From positions 1 to 63,050 of the forward strand of contig NZ_FNFU01000016.1 in assembly GCF_900101115.1 (NCBI RefSeq): a DNA stretch of 63,050 bases, given 5' to 3'. This document shows positions 28,482-37,681 of this stretch, one piece after another. A program made the translations under genes and the position numbers. Below the pieces are notes generated by a model. It had not been told where the DNA came from and searched no databases. It saw only the letters and a program-made list of their open reading frames with translations. Within the stretch, counting starts at the first letter, position 1, and every line of letters starts with the position of its first letter. Source of the stretch: Cryobacterium psychrotolerans (GTDB taxonomy: Bacteria > Actinomycetota > Actinomycetes > Actinomycetales > Microbacteriaceae).

Positions 28482-31400
28482 TAGTAGACCACTTCCTGGC
28501 TGCGACGACGGATCACGGTGACCTCGTCTCGTTGGTTCCCGGTCGGACCGAGGTAGTTGAAGGCGAACGACAGCTGGGCGTAGCCGCCGATCAGGTGGCT
28601 GGGCTTCAGCAGGATGCGGGTGAGCGAGTTGTTCGTGCCGCCCCGCTGTCCGCTCGTCTCGGCGATCGGCACGTTGATCGTGCGATCCTTCGCGTGGTAC
28701 ATGTACACCGTGCCCTCCGGCATCCGGTGCGAGACGATCGCCCGGGCCACGACGACGCCGTTGCGGTTGTACGACTCGATCCACTCGTTGTCGCGCACGC
28801 CGATCTTGTCGGCGTCGAGCGGCGACATCCAGATGGTCGGTCCGCCGCGGGAGAGCGAGAGCATCATCAGGTTGTCCTGGTACTCGGAGTGGATCGACCA
28901 CTTCGAGTGCGGGGTGAGGTAGCGCACGGCCACCTCCGCGCGGCCGGCCGACCCGGTCGCGCCGGTGGGAGCCGTGGACCCGACGATCGAGTCGTTGAAC
29001 AGGCGGTGCATGTCCAGCGGCGGCCGGAAGATCGGCAGCTGTTCGCCGAGTTCGATCATCCAGTCGTGGTCGAGGTAGAAGTGTTGCCGCCCGGTGAGGG
29101 TGTGCCAGGGCTTGAGGTGCTCCACGTTGATCGTGAAGGCGCTGTAGCGGCGCCCGCCGTGCTCACTGCCCGACCACTCCGGGGAGGTGAGCACCGGCAC
29201 CGGCGCGCCCTGAACATCCGGGTAGGAGAAGCGCCGGCCCTCGTTGTCGCTGGCGAGGTGCGCGAGCTTCATGCCGGTGCGTTTCTCCAGCTGCCGGAAG
29301 CCCTGCGTGCCGAGCCGGCCGTTGGTCGTGCCGGAGAGGGCGAGCACCATCTCGCAGGCGTGGATGGCGGTGGTCAGTTTCGGCCGGCCGACGGCCGTGC
29401 CCGACTCGACCAGGCCGTTCTTCGTGCCGAGGTAGGCGACCTCGACGTCGGGGGTGAACTTCACGCCCTTGGTGACCATGCCGAGTTTCTCGGTCAGCGG
29501 GCCGAGCGCGCCGAGCATCTCGGCGAAGGCCGGGTAGTCGCGTTCGACCACGACGAGCTTCGGCATCGTCACGCCGGGCACGAGCGGCTGGTCGTGCCGC
29601 ACGATCCCGTGCGGGGTGGCCATCGCGTCGGGGGTGTCGTGCAGCAGCGGGGTGGCCACGAGGTCCTTCCGCACGCCGAGGTGGCCCACCGACATCTCCG
29701 AGATCTTCTTCGCCAGGATGTGGAAGATGTCGAAGTCGGTCTTCGCCTGCCACGGCGGGGAGATCGCCGGGTTGAAGGAGTGGATGAACGGATGCATGTC
29801 CGTCGTCGAGAGGTCGTTCTTCTCGTACCAGGTGGCCGGCGGCAGCACCACGTCGCTGAACAGCGTGGTCGAGGTCATCCGGAAGTCGCTCGTGACCATC
29901 AGGTCGAGCTTTCCCTCCGGGGCGCTCTCGTGCCATTTCATGGTGTTCGGCCGTTTCTCCGGCGGCGATTCGGCCCCGCGGATCGCGCTCGTCGTGCCAA
30001 GCAGGTGCTTGAGGAAGTACTCGTTGCCCTTGCCGGAGGAGCCGATCACGTTCGCCCGCCAGATCACGAGCACCCGCGGGAAGTTCTCCGGGGCATCCGG
30101 GTCTTCGCAGGCGTAGGCCAGGCTGCCGTCGGTGAGCGAGTCGACCACGTACTGCGCCGGCTCGACCCCGGCCGCCGCGGCGTCGTCGACGAGGTCGAGC
30201 GAGTTGCGGTTGAAGGTGGGGTAGCTGGGCATCCAGCCCCGCTTGGCCGAATCGACCAGGCAGTCGGCGGTCGTGCGGCCGGCGAAGGCGCCGGTGCCGA
30301 GCGGGCTGGCCAGCGTGTCGGCGGCGAGGCCGTCGTAGCGCCACTGGTCGGTGGCGAGGTAGAAATAGCCCGTCCCGATCATCTGCCGGGGCGGGCGCAC
30401 CCAGTCGAGCCCGAAGGCGTACTGCGCCCAGCCGGTCAGCGGGCGCACCTTCTCCTGGCCGACGTAGTGCGCCCAGCCGCCGCCGTTGACGCCCTGGCAG
30501 CCGGTCATGGTGGTCAGCGCGAGGAAGGCGCGGTAGATGGTGTCGGAGTGGAACCAGTGGTTGGTGCCGGCGCCCATCAGGATCATCGAGCGCCCGCCCG
30601 AATCCTCGGCGTTCTGCGCGAACTCGCGGCCGATCCGCTCGGCGGCCTGCATCGGCACCGAGGTGATCTCCTCCTGCCAGGCCGGGGTGCCCGGGCAGCT
30701 CGCGTCGTCGTAGCCGGTCGGCCAGACGCCGGGAAGACCCGGGCGGCCGACCGCGTACTGGGCCAGGAGCAGGTCGAAGACGGTCGTCACCAGCTGGCCG
30801 GCCACCTCGCGCACCGGCACGCCGCGACGGATGACGCCCGCGCCGCCGGCGTGCTGCTCGCCCTCGGTCTCCGGGGCGAGGTCGAACCGGGGCAGGTCGA
30901 TCAGGGCGGCGGCCCGGTCATAGTCCGGGGCATCCATGATCGAGAGCAGCGGGTCGACGCCCTCCAGATCGAGGTTCCACTTGCCGACGTCGGCCTCGGA
31001 GAAGCGGTGGCCGATCGACCCATTGGGCACGACCGCGGTGCCGTCCTGGTCGAGCAGCACGGGCTTGAACGCGGCGGCGGCCAGCCCGGCCGGCGACCCG
31101 GGCAGGGCGTCGGCGGTGAGGAACTTGCCCGGAACGTACGCGTCGCCGCGCTTGACCAGCGAGATCAGGTAGGCCGAGTCGCTGAACTTCTTCAGGTAGT
31201 CGACGAAGCGGGGCGTGCGACGGTCGACCAGAAACTCGGTGAGCACGACGTGGCCCATGGCCAGCGCGAGGGCGCCGTCCGTTCCCGGGTGCACGGCCAG
31301 CCACTCATCGGCGAACTTGGTGTTGTCGGCGTAGTCGGGCGAGACGGCGATGACCTTCTGGCCGCGGTAGCGGGCCTCGACCATGAAGTGCGCGTCGGGC

Positions 31401-32251
31401 GTGCGGGTGACCGGCACGTTCGAGCCCCACATGATCAGGTAGGAGGAGTTCCACCAGTCGGCCGACTCCGGCACGTCGGTCTGGTCGCCGAAGACCTGCG
31501 GCGAGGCGACCGGCAGGTCGGCGTACCAGTCGTAGAACGAGAGCATCGTGCCGCCGAGCATGGAGATAAACCGGTTGCCCACCCCCTGCGAGACGATCGA
31601 CATCGCCGGGATCGGCGAGAACCCGGCGATCCGGTCGGGCCCGTAGGTCTTGATCGTGTGCACGTGGGCGGCGGCGACGATCTCCGCCGCCTCGTCCCAG
31701 TTCGCACGCACCAGACCGCCCTTGCCGCGGGCGCTCTTGTAGGCGCGGGCGGTCTCCGGGTTGCCGGTGACCTCGGCCCAGGCGAGCACCGGGTCGCCCG
31801 TCTTCGCCTTCGCGGCGCGGTAGGCCTCCAGCAGCACGCCGCGCACATAGGGGTACTTCACCCGGGTCGGCGAGTAGGTGTACCAGCTGAACGCGGCACC
31901 GCGGGGGCATCCGCGCGGCTCGTACTCCGGGGAGTCGGGGCCGACCGTGGGGTAGTCGGTCTGCTGGGTCTCCCAGGTGATGATGCCGTCCTTGACGTAC
32001 ACCTTCCAGGAGCAGGAGCCGGTGCAGTTGACGCCGTGGGTGGAGCGCACCTCTTTGTCGTGGGTCCAGCGGTCGCGGTAGAACGAGTCGGCGTCGCGGC
32101 CGCCCTTGTGGAAGACCGAGCGCAGGTCGCTCGAGGTCTCACCGCGGCGCAGGAAGCGCCCGAGCTTCAGGATCGCGTCGGTGGCGGGGCCGTCTGTGCC
32201 GGCTCGGTTCGCCCCGGTTCGGGTGGAAATTGATCCGCTTCGATCTGTCAC
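28481..32251 (-). CDS. narG: respiratory nitrate reductase alpha subunit
   Basis: Catalytic bis-MGD subunit reducing nitrate to nitrite, facing the cytoplasm. The 1256-aa protein is full length and has the FS0 cluster motif THGVNCTGSCSWKVYVK (His72, Cys76, Cys80) with GCPRGAAFSWY completing it, and WYADLP carrying the Mo-ligand Asp. No twin-arginine leader is seen. GTG at 32251 is chosen because AGGGAG lies 6 nt upstream; an upstream extension would run into non-conserved leader sequence. First gene of narGHJI. Confidence 0.97.
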
Positions 32252-32461
32252 GTCGCACTCCCTGGAACTGAGGTGAACTTCCGACTGCTGTGCTTCCGAA
32301 CTGCCGTGCTTCCGAACTGCCGGGCGAGCGAAATCCGGTGGCGTCGCAACGGCCGCGGCGACGACCCTGTCGTTCGACAGTGTCCTCGCTCGCGCGGAGG
32401 GAGACAAGCACAAAACACCGTGAATAATATTTCAGCGCCCGTTCGGGTCGCTCAGCCCTGG
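32252..32461 (-). promoter_or_regulatory. narGHJI promoter and leader with direct repeats
   Basis: On the minus strand TATTAT (32429-32424) is the best -10, in an AT-rich patch. The -35 position is poor (AGCGAC), which suits an activator-dependent promoter. The leader of about 165 nt contains a perfect 14-bp palindrome CTGTCG-TT-CGACAG (32367-32380). It also has two perfect tandem 16-mers TGCTTCCGAACTGCCG (32291-32306 and 32307-32322, plus strand) preceded by a degenerate third. These are candidate binding sites for a nitrate, oxygen or NO regulator; no classic FNR box was seen. Confidence 0.5.
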
Positions 32462-32520
32462 CTGAGTTGCGGAGAAAGTACCTTCATTTCGCGCGGGAAG
32501 GTACTTTCTCCGCAAGTCAG
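32462..32520. repeat. palindromic element, family 1, copy 4
   Basis: CTGAGTTGCGGAGAAAGTAC on the left faces GTACTTTCTCCGCAAGTCAG on the right. The right arm includes the stop codon of the neighbouring regulator (TCA at 32517-32519 on the plus strand), so the element abuts and partly forms the end of that gene. Confidence 0.85.
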
Positions 32521-33152
32521 TGCTGCGGACCGGTGTCGGAGCAGTGCAGGTCGAGCGTGCAGGTGTTGGGGCTACTGAACGGATGCAGCTCCTCCGCCGA
32601 GAGGGGGCCGTCCGCTTGCTCGAGGATGCCGCGCAGCAGCCCGAAGTGCACCCGGCAGACCTCGGGATGCTCCGTGACCAGGTCGGCGAACGGGCAGCCG
32701 TGCAGGTGGACGTGCAGCCCGTCCTCGGACACGCTGCCGTCGAACCCGACGTCATCCAGGTGGTCGTCGAGCGCATCCAGTTGTCGGCTCAGCGACGGCG
32801 ACGGCCGGCACGGCGCCGGCTCGGCCGACAGCATGCGCCGCACCTGCTCTCCGTGGCGCAGCGCCGCGGCGACCTTCGCTTCCCGGATCGATCCGGCCCG
32901 GTGGTCCGCGCCACGGGGCGCGGCGTAGACGATCCGCGGGCGCCCCTTGCCGTCGCGCGGTTCGGTCTCGGAGGTGACGAAGCCGGCGTCGATCAGGCGG
33001 TGCAGGTGCTCCCGCGCGGTGTTGGGGTGCAGGCCGGTGGCCTCGGCCAGCTGCTCGACGGTCATCGCCCCCTGCCGCTGCAGCAGATCGAGCAGGGTGA
33101 TCCTGCGCAGCGACGCGAGCGTGCGGTAGCTCGGGGCGCGGGCGGGGCACAT
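32517..33152 (-). CDS. ArsR/DeoR-like regulator with C-terminal Cys cluster
   Basis: A 211-aa protein with an N-terminal winged helix (TLASLRRITLLDLLQRQGAM, then TVEQLAEATGLHPNTAREHL) and C-terminal Cys153, Cys166, Cys198 and Cys204 in CPF...C..H...C...C order. This matches the COG2345/SufR type in which the cysteines bind an Fe-S cluster. It lies directly upstream of narGHJI on the same strand, so an O2- or NO-responsive control of nitrate respiration is a reasonable inference. ATG at 33152 has no ribosome site and CATAAT lies exactly 6 nt upstream (leaderless). It ends within a family 1 palindrome. Confidence 0.75.
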   Translation of the reverse strand: MCPARAPSYRTLASLRRITLLDLLQRQGAMTVEQLAEATGLHPNTAREHLHRLIDAGFVTSETEPRDGKGRPRIVYAAPRGADHRAGSIREAKVAAALRHGEQVRRMLSAEPAPCRPSPSLSRQLDALDDHLDDVGFDGSVSEDGLHVHLHGCPFADLVTEHPEVCRVHFGLLRGILEQADGPLSAEELHPFSSPNTCTLDLHCSDTGPQH

Positions 33153-33207
33153 CTGCCCATTATGCGCCAGCGGGCGTTCGGGAGGTAAGGCGGCGGGCCG
33201 GAGCGGA

Positions 33208-33447
33208 CTATTCGGTTCCCGCGCGCGGTGCCCGCCGCGGGGGCGGCGGCGGAACATTCTTCGCCAGGGCGATGTCGGCCAGCAGGATCGTGACGAGGCC
33301 GCGCCGGGTCTCGACCACGCAGCTCGCGTCGTCGACGGAGCGCAGGTAGCCGACCGCATCCGTGAACCCGCCCTCGATGCGGCGGCGCACGACGATGCGC
33401 GTGCCGGGGAGCGTGCCCGAGACGAACCGCACGGCGTCGGCGGACAT
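33208..33447 (-). CDS. small SH3-like protein of unknown function
   Basis: A 79-aa protein starting MSADAVRFVSGTLPGTRIVV and ending in a PPPPPRRAPRAGTE tail. The core (RIVVRRRIEGGFTDAVGYLR, VVETRRGLVTILLADIALAK) resembles the beta-barrel N-terminal domain found in front of Rv0428c-like acetyltransferases, recognised from memory only. The ATG overlaps the trkA stop by one base (TGATG), making it the last gene of the trkH-trkA operon and translationally coupled. Confidence 0.6.
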   Translation of the reverse strand: MSADAVRFVSGTLPGTRIVVRRRIEGGFTDAVGYLRSVDDASCVVETRRGLVTILLADIALAKNVPPPPPRRAPRAGTE

Positions 33448-34145
33448 CAGCGCAGCAGGCTGAACGCTTCGACCCGCCTGGACTCGCCGGCGACGAGGAT
33501 GGTGTCGCCCGCCTCGAGCACCGTGTCGACGGTCGTGTAGCTCCAGCCCGAGCCCGGCCGGTTGTAGGCCGTGACGGTGACGAAGTGCGTCGCCCGCACC
33601 CGGGCCTGGCCCAGCGGCACGCCGACGAGGTCCGGCGGCGTCGCCATCTTCACGAGGGCGAAGTTCTCGCCGATCTCGATGTAATCCTGCATCACCCCTC
33701 GAACGAGGTGCGCGACCCGCTTGCCCATCTCCTTCTCCGGCCGCACGACGTGGGCGACGCCCAGCTGCTCGAGGATCTTGCCGTGCGGCTCGCTCACCGC
33801 CTTGGCCCAGATGTTGGGGATCCCCATCTTGAGCAGCAGGGAGGCCGTGAGGATGTTGGCCTGGATGTCGCCGCCGATGGCCACGACGACGCTGCTGAAG
33901 TCGGGCACCGACAGCTGGCGGAGGGTTTCCTCCTTGGTCGAGTCGGCGCGCACGACGTGGGTGAGCAGGCCGTTGTGCGCCTGCACGATGTCCTCGTCCG
34001 CGTCGATGCCGAGCACCTCGGTTCCGCTCTCCATGAGTTCGATGGCGAGCGAGCTGCCGAACCGGCCGAGGCCGATCACGACCACGGCGTCTTCCTCGGC
34101 CATGCGGGCGGGCTGGCTGTGACCAAAAAGCGAAAACTTAGCCAA
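33447..34145 (-). CDS. trkA: Trk/Ktr potassium uptake regulatory subunit
   Basis: Cytosolic NAD(H)/nucleotide-binding RCK protein that gates the TrkH-type channel. In 232 aa: RCK_N Rossmann motif VVVIGLGRFGSSLA (21-34), acidic IDADEDIVQ, then an RCK_C domain (ENFALVKMATPPDLVGVPLG onward). The TTG at 34145 is favoured as start because AGGAGAGG lies 7 nt upstream and the preceding residues AKFSLFGHS look native; ATG 14 codons later is an alternative. It overlaps the trkH stop by 8 nt. Confidence 0.9.
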   Translation of the reverse strand: MAKFSLFGHSQPARMAEEDAVVVIGLGRFGSSLAIELMESGTEVLGIDADEDIVQAHNGLLTHVVRADSTKEETLRQLSVPDFSSVVVAIGGDIQANILTASLLLKMGIPNIWAKAVSEPHGKILEQLGVAHVVRPEKEMGKRVAHLVRGVMQDYIEIGENFALVKMATPPDLVGVPLGQARVRATHFVTVTAYNRPGSGWSYTTVDTVLEAGDTILVAGESRRVEAFSLLR

Positions 34146-35502
34146 TGATGGGCCTCTCCTTCGGGAGTTCGTACGTGCTGCGGCGCTGCCGGAGGGCGAG
34201 CGCCGATGCCAGGGCGACCGGCCCGAGCCGGCCAATGAACATGAGCAGCATCAGGATGACCTGGCCGGCCGCGGGCAGCCCCGCCGTGATCCCGGTCGAC
34301 AGGCCGACGGTGCCGAAGGCCGAGATCGACTCGAAGAGCAGCCGGTCCAGTGAAATGTCGGTGAGGAGCATCAGGGCGGCGGTGGAGATGACGACCACGC
34401 CGACGGCGAGCAGAACGATCGCGATGGCCTGGCGGTGCACGGCCCGGGAGAGCCGCTTGCCGAACACGTTCACCGAAACCTCGCCGCGAACCTCCGCGAG
34501 CAGGATGAAGAACAGCACCGCGAAAGTGGTGACCTTGATGCCGCCCGCGGTTCCGGCCGGACCACCGCCGATCAGCATGAGCACGTCCAGGCCGAGCAGG
34601 CTGGCCGAGTCCATCGCGCCCGTGTCGACGCTGTTGAAACCCGCCGTCCTCGCCTGCACCGACTGGAAGAACCCGACGAGGATCTTGTCCTGCCAGACCA
34701 GCGGGCCCAGCGTTGCGGGGTTGGACCACTCCACCGCGGTGAGGTAGACCGTGCCGGCCACCAGCAGGGTGATCGTCGCCGCGAGCACGATCCGGGTGTT
34801 CATGTTCCAGAGCAGCGGCGAGCGGAGGTGCTTGCGCAGCTGCACGATGACCGGGAAACCGATGCCGCCGAGGATGACCGCGAACGCGATCGGGAGGCAG
34901 ACGAACGGATCCGTCGCAAACGAGATGAGGTTGTCGCTGAACAGCGCGAATCCGGCGTTATTGAACGACGAGACGGAGTGGAACACGCCGAGCCAGATCG
35001 CCCGCCCGACCGGTTCGCCGTAACCGGTGAGGAACCGCAGGCTGAGGATCAGCGCCACCGCGAACTCGATGGCGAGGGACATCACGACGACGCCCCGCAC
35101 GAGGCCCTTGACATCCTCGAGTCCGACGCTCTTGATCTCTGAGGCGGCGTTGATCCTCGACCGGAGCGACATCTTGCGCGCGATCGTGAGGCCGACCACC
35201 GAGGCGAAGGTCATGATCCCGAACCCGCCGACCTGGATCAAAAGCAGGATGACGACCTGCCCGAACGGGGTCCAGTAGGTCGCGGTGTCGACGACGGTGA
35301 GCCCGGTCACGCACACGGCGGAGGTCGCGGTGAAGATGGCCTCAAGGAACGTCGCGCCGCCGGCGCCCGCCTTCGCGATCGGCAGCATGAGCAGGGCCGT
35401 GCCGATCAGGATGGTGCCGGCGAATCCGCCGGCGACCACCTGTGCCGGGTGAGGCCGCCGGCGCGTCTTCACTCCGCCCGGGGGGCTCGACCGTAGGTGC
35501 AC
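34138..35502 (-). CDS. trkH: Trk/Ktr potassium transporter membrane subunit
   Basis: A 454-aa K+ channel-like transporter with four repeated M1-P-M2 units. The first selectivity-filter region is ATSAVCVTGLTVVDTA and the later ones include FHSVSSFNNAGFALF, QARTAGFNSVDTG and SAFGTVGLSTGIT. Cytoplasmic loops are basic. GTG at 35502 lacks a ribosome site; TAGAGT ends 7 nt upstream, fitting a leaderless mRNA. Forms an operon with trkA and the 79-aa gene. Confidence 0.93.
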   Translation of the reverse strand: MHLRSSPPGGVKTRRRPHPAQVVAGGFAGTILIGTALLMLPIAKAGAGGATFLEAIFTATSAVCVTGLTVVDTATYWTPFGQVVILLLIQVGGFGIMTFASVVGLTIARKMSLRSRINAASEIKSVGLEDVKGLVRGVVVMSLAIEFAVALILSLRFLTGYGEPVGRAIWLGVFHSVSSFNNAGFALFSDNLISFATDPFVCLPIAFAVILGGIGFPVIVQLRKHLRSPLLWNMNTRIVLAATITLLVAGTVYLTAVEWSNPATLGPLVWQDKILVGFFQSVQARTAGFNSVDTGAMDSASLLGLDVLMLIGGGPAGTAGGIKVTTFAVLFFILLAEVRGEVSVNVFGKRLSRAVHRQAIAIVLLAVGVVVISTAALMLLTDISLDRLLFESISAFGTVGLSTGITAGLPAAGQVILMLLMFIGRLGPVALASALALRQRRSTYELPKERPIIG

Positions 35503-35757
35503 TGGCCTACTCTACGCCGGGAATCCGTCCGCGCAGGCCGCCTTTCTCGCCTCGGATTCCGCCGGGTTCCGTCGCCGCCCGATCGCAGGCCACGACCGCG
35601 ATCCGAGCCTCCGTGGCGGCCCGGCCACCGGCATCCCCACCAGCATTGCCCCCGAAAAGGGCAGATCCGACCAAACCGGATTGCGGCGGGCTCCGGACCA
35701 CTTATGCGGCCCGGGTGAAACCGAGGCCGGGACAGAACTAACGAATAGGAGTTCAAC

Positions 35758-36297
35758 ATGAAGAACATCACCAGGAAGATCAGCGTTTTCGGAGCAACCG
35801 GTGCCGCGGCAACCGCCCTCATCGTCGGCGGCATGATCGCCCCGGCCCAGGCTTCGACCCTCGACGACGCGCAGGGGTCCAACGCGACCAGCGCGACCTC
35901 ATCGATCGACGGCGCCCTCTCCGGGAACGCGAACGGCAACGGTGCCTCGACCGGCCCGCTGCTCGGCGGCTCCGTGCTCAGCGGCCCCGTGCTCAACGGC
36001 CCCGTCGTGGACCGCTCGCTGACCAGCGACATCAATGATGTGGCTTCGGGCAACGCCATCGCCAGCGGCAACGATGTGCCGGTGGCCTCGGGGAATGACA
36101 CCTCGGTGAGCGCACCCGTGACCGCTCCCGTCACGGCCCCCGTTGATGCTCCGGTCGACGCTGCGGTCGATGCTCCGGTCGGCTCCGCGAACGACACCGA
36201 CCTCGGTGGAGTGTCGGGCGACATCGGAGCCGGTGTCACCGACGTCGTCGACGGCGCCCTGGGCGACCTCGACCTCGGTGCCGTGCTCGGCGACTAA
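35758..36297 (+). CDS. secreted repeat-rich protein of unknown function
   Basis: A 179-aa protein with a Sec signal peptide (MKNITRKISVFGATGAAATA, then LIVGGMIAPAQAS; likely cleavage after AQA, residue 32). The mature part is rich in Gly, Asn, Ser, Val, Asp and built from imperfect repeats: GPLLGGSVLSGPVLNGPVV, ASGND (x3), APVTAPVTAPVDAPVDA. The end is GALGDLDLGAVLGD. No Cys, no sortase motif, no known domain. A good ribosome site (AGGAG) lies 6 nt before ATG, and a strong hairpin follows the stop, so it is a well-formed monocistronic gene. Confidence 0.8.
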   Translation: MKNITRKISVFGATGAAATALIVGGMIAPAQASTLDDAQGSNATSATSSIDGALSGNANGNGASTGPLLGGSVLSGPVLNGPVVDRSLTSDINDVASGNAIASGNDVPVASGNDTSVSAPVTAPVTAPVDAPVDAAVDAPVGSANDTDLGGVSGDIGAGVTDVVDGALGDLDLGAVLGD

Positions 36298-36322
36298 CAG
36301 ATCCGCGCCGGCCGATCCGGTG

Positions 36323-36360
36323 GCGACAGGGCGGTTTCCTCCGGGGAGCCGCCCTGTCGC
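36323..36360 (+). terminator. hairpin terminator of the secreted-protein gene
   Basis: Perfect 12-bp stem GCGACAGGGCGG / CCGCCCTGTCGC with a 14-nt loop, 25 nt after the stop. No T-run follows, as is common in high-GC actinobacteria. Confidence 0.7.
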
Positions 36361-36449
36361 GTGCCCGCGTGCCCCCCCCCGTTCTGTGGCTACGCGCCGC
36401 GGCCCCCGTGCGCCAGACTGGGTGCGGGGCGGAAGAACAGGGCGAAACA

Positions 36450-37013
36450 ATGACGGTTCAGCTGGGAGAACGCACCCGTGCCGCCGCCGTGCGCCCGCAC
36501 CCCTACCCGTTCCAGCAGTGGACCATCGCGATCCTCCTGCTGATGGCCCCGATCTTCGCCGTGTTGTACTGGCTCACCGTGCCGACGGGGTCCTGGCTGC
36601 CGGTCGCCGTGGCGCAGGCCGCCCTGACCCTGTTCTTTGGGCTCGCCGTGATCTCGTACTACCTGACCGCCATCTGGGCTGATGACGCCGGGCTGACCAC
36701 CCGGGACGTCTTCGGCCGCCGACGCACCTACCCGGTCGACGGCATCGGCGGCGTGGTCCGGCTCGACCTGTACCGGAGTGGCTCCCTCGACGTTCGCCCC
36801 CAGCTATTCCTCGTCGACCCTGACGGTCGCCTGCTGACCCGGATGCACGGAACCTGCTGGGAAATCGAGGCCATGGATGCGGTCGCGAACGCGCTCGGCG
36901 TGCCGGTGATGCAGGGACCGGAGCCCCTGACCCTGCGCGACCTCAGCCAGAGCCGGCCCGAGCTGCTGCACTGGTTCGAACGGCGATTCGCCGCGCTTTC
37001 GGTAGATTACTGA
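36450..37013 (+). CDS. two-helix membrane protein with PH-like domain, paralogue 1
   Basis: A 187-aa protein: basic N-terminus, hydrophobic pair QWTIAILLLMAPIFAVLYWL and WLPVAVAQAALTLFFGLAVI, then a soluble beta-rich domain (DDAGLTTRDVFGRRRTYPVD through LFLVDPDGRLLTRMHG) ending LHWFERRFAALSVDY. The hydrophobic hairpin plus soluble domain recalls bacterial PH (bPH2/YdbT-like) proteins, though I cannot name a family. ATG at 36450 has a weak AGGGCG site; the N-terminus aligns gap-free with the next gene. Confidence 0.72.
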   Translation: MTVQLGERTRAAAVRPHPYPFQQWTIAILLLMAPIFAVLYWLTVPTGSWLPVAVAQAALTLFFGLAVISYYLTAIWADDAGLTTRDVFGRRRTYPVDGIGGVVRLDLYRSGSLDVRPQLFLVDPDGRLLTRMHGTCWEIEAMDAVANALGVPVMQGPEPLTLRDLSQSRPELLHWFERRFAALSVDY

Positions 37014-37114
37014 CCGAACTGGGGGTGCCCGGTGCGGGAAACCCCCCCGAACGGTGTCTACGCGCCGGCCTGTCGATGGGTCATACTTCCATAAGCCGGA
37101 TGGGGGGAGCCAGG

Positions 37115-37672
37115 GTGAGATTCACTGGGGTGAGAGGGGTGCGCCAGCACGCTCTCCGACCCCGCGGGCGTCTCCTCCGGCATTCGGCGATCGCCATGCT
37201 GGCCCTCTTCTCCCCTATCTTCGCCGTGCTCTACTGGCTGACCATCCCCGAAGGCACCTGGCTGCCCGTTGTGGTGGCCCAGGCCGGCGTGACCGCGGTG
37301 TTCGGCCTCGGCGTGCTTGCGTACCATCGCACCGGCATTTGGGTGGACCACTCGGGCATCACCGAACGCGGGTTCTTCGGGCGCGTCGACAGCTTCCCGG
37401 CTGCCAGCGTCGGCAGCATCCTGATGCTCGACCTGTACCTGGGCGACGCGCTGGACACGAACGCGCACCTCTTCGTCGTGGGCGTCGACGGACGGCGCCT
37501 CGTTCGGATGCGCGGGCAGTACTATTCCCACGCCGCGATGGACACCGTGCTCGAACAGCTCGGCGCGCCGGTCGTGCGCGTGACGGAGCCGATGACCCTC
37601 CGCGAGCTGAACCGGGCACGCCCGGAGCTGCTCTACTGGTTCGAGCGCCGCCTGGTCGACCGCACCGCCTGA
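37115..37672 (+). CDS. two-helix membrane protein with PH-like domain, paralogue 2
   Basis: A 185-aa tandem paralogue of the previous gene. Shared blocks are PIFAVLYWLT(V/I)P, LPV.VAQA..T..FGL.V..Y, GI/AIW.D..G.T.R..FGR and RPELL.WFERR near the end. GTG at 37115 is preferred: GGGGGA lies 6 nt upstream, and from it to PIFAVLYWL both paralogues have exactly the same number of residues. No helper gene or known domain suggests a function. The pair is separated by 101 nt. Confidence 0.7.
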   Translation: MRFTGVRGVRQHALRPRGRLLRHSAIAMLALFSPIFAVLYWLTIPEGTWLPVVVAQAGVTAVFGLGVLAYHRTGIWVDHSGITERGFFGRVDSFPAASVGSILMLDLYLGDALDTNAHLFVVGVDGRRLVRMRGQYYSHAAMDTVLEQLGAPVVRVTEPMTLRELNRARPELLYWFERRLVDRTA

Positions 37673-37681
37673 CCCGGACGT

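Noticed and set aside
28532..32233. 1233-residue plus-strand open frame opposite narG
   Set aside because: GC-rich antisense shadow of a confirmed gene; composition (Arg/Gly/Val/His) is typical of such shadows.
32252..32413. N-terminal extension of NarG from 32413
   Set aside because: No conservation with NarG; GTG at 32251 has a good ribosome site and the upstream part is the promoter and leader.
35503..35757. Riboswitch (for example c-di-AMP) upstream of the secreted-protein gene
   Set aside because: No conserved riboswitch core could be recognised; the region shows only short inverted repeats.
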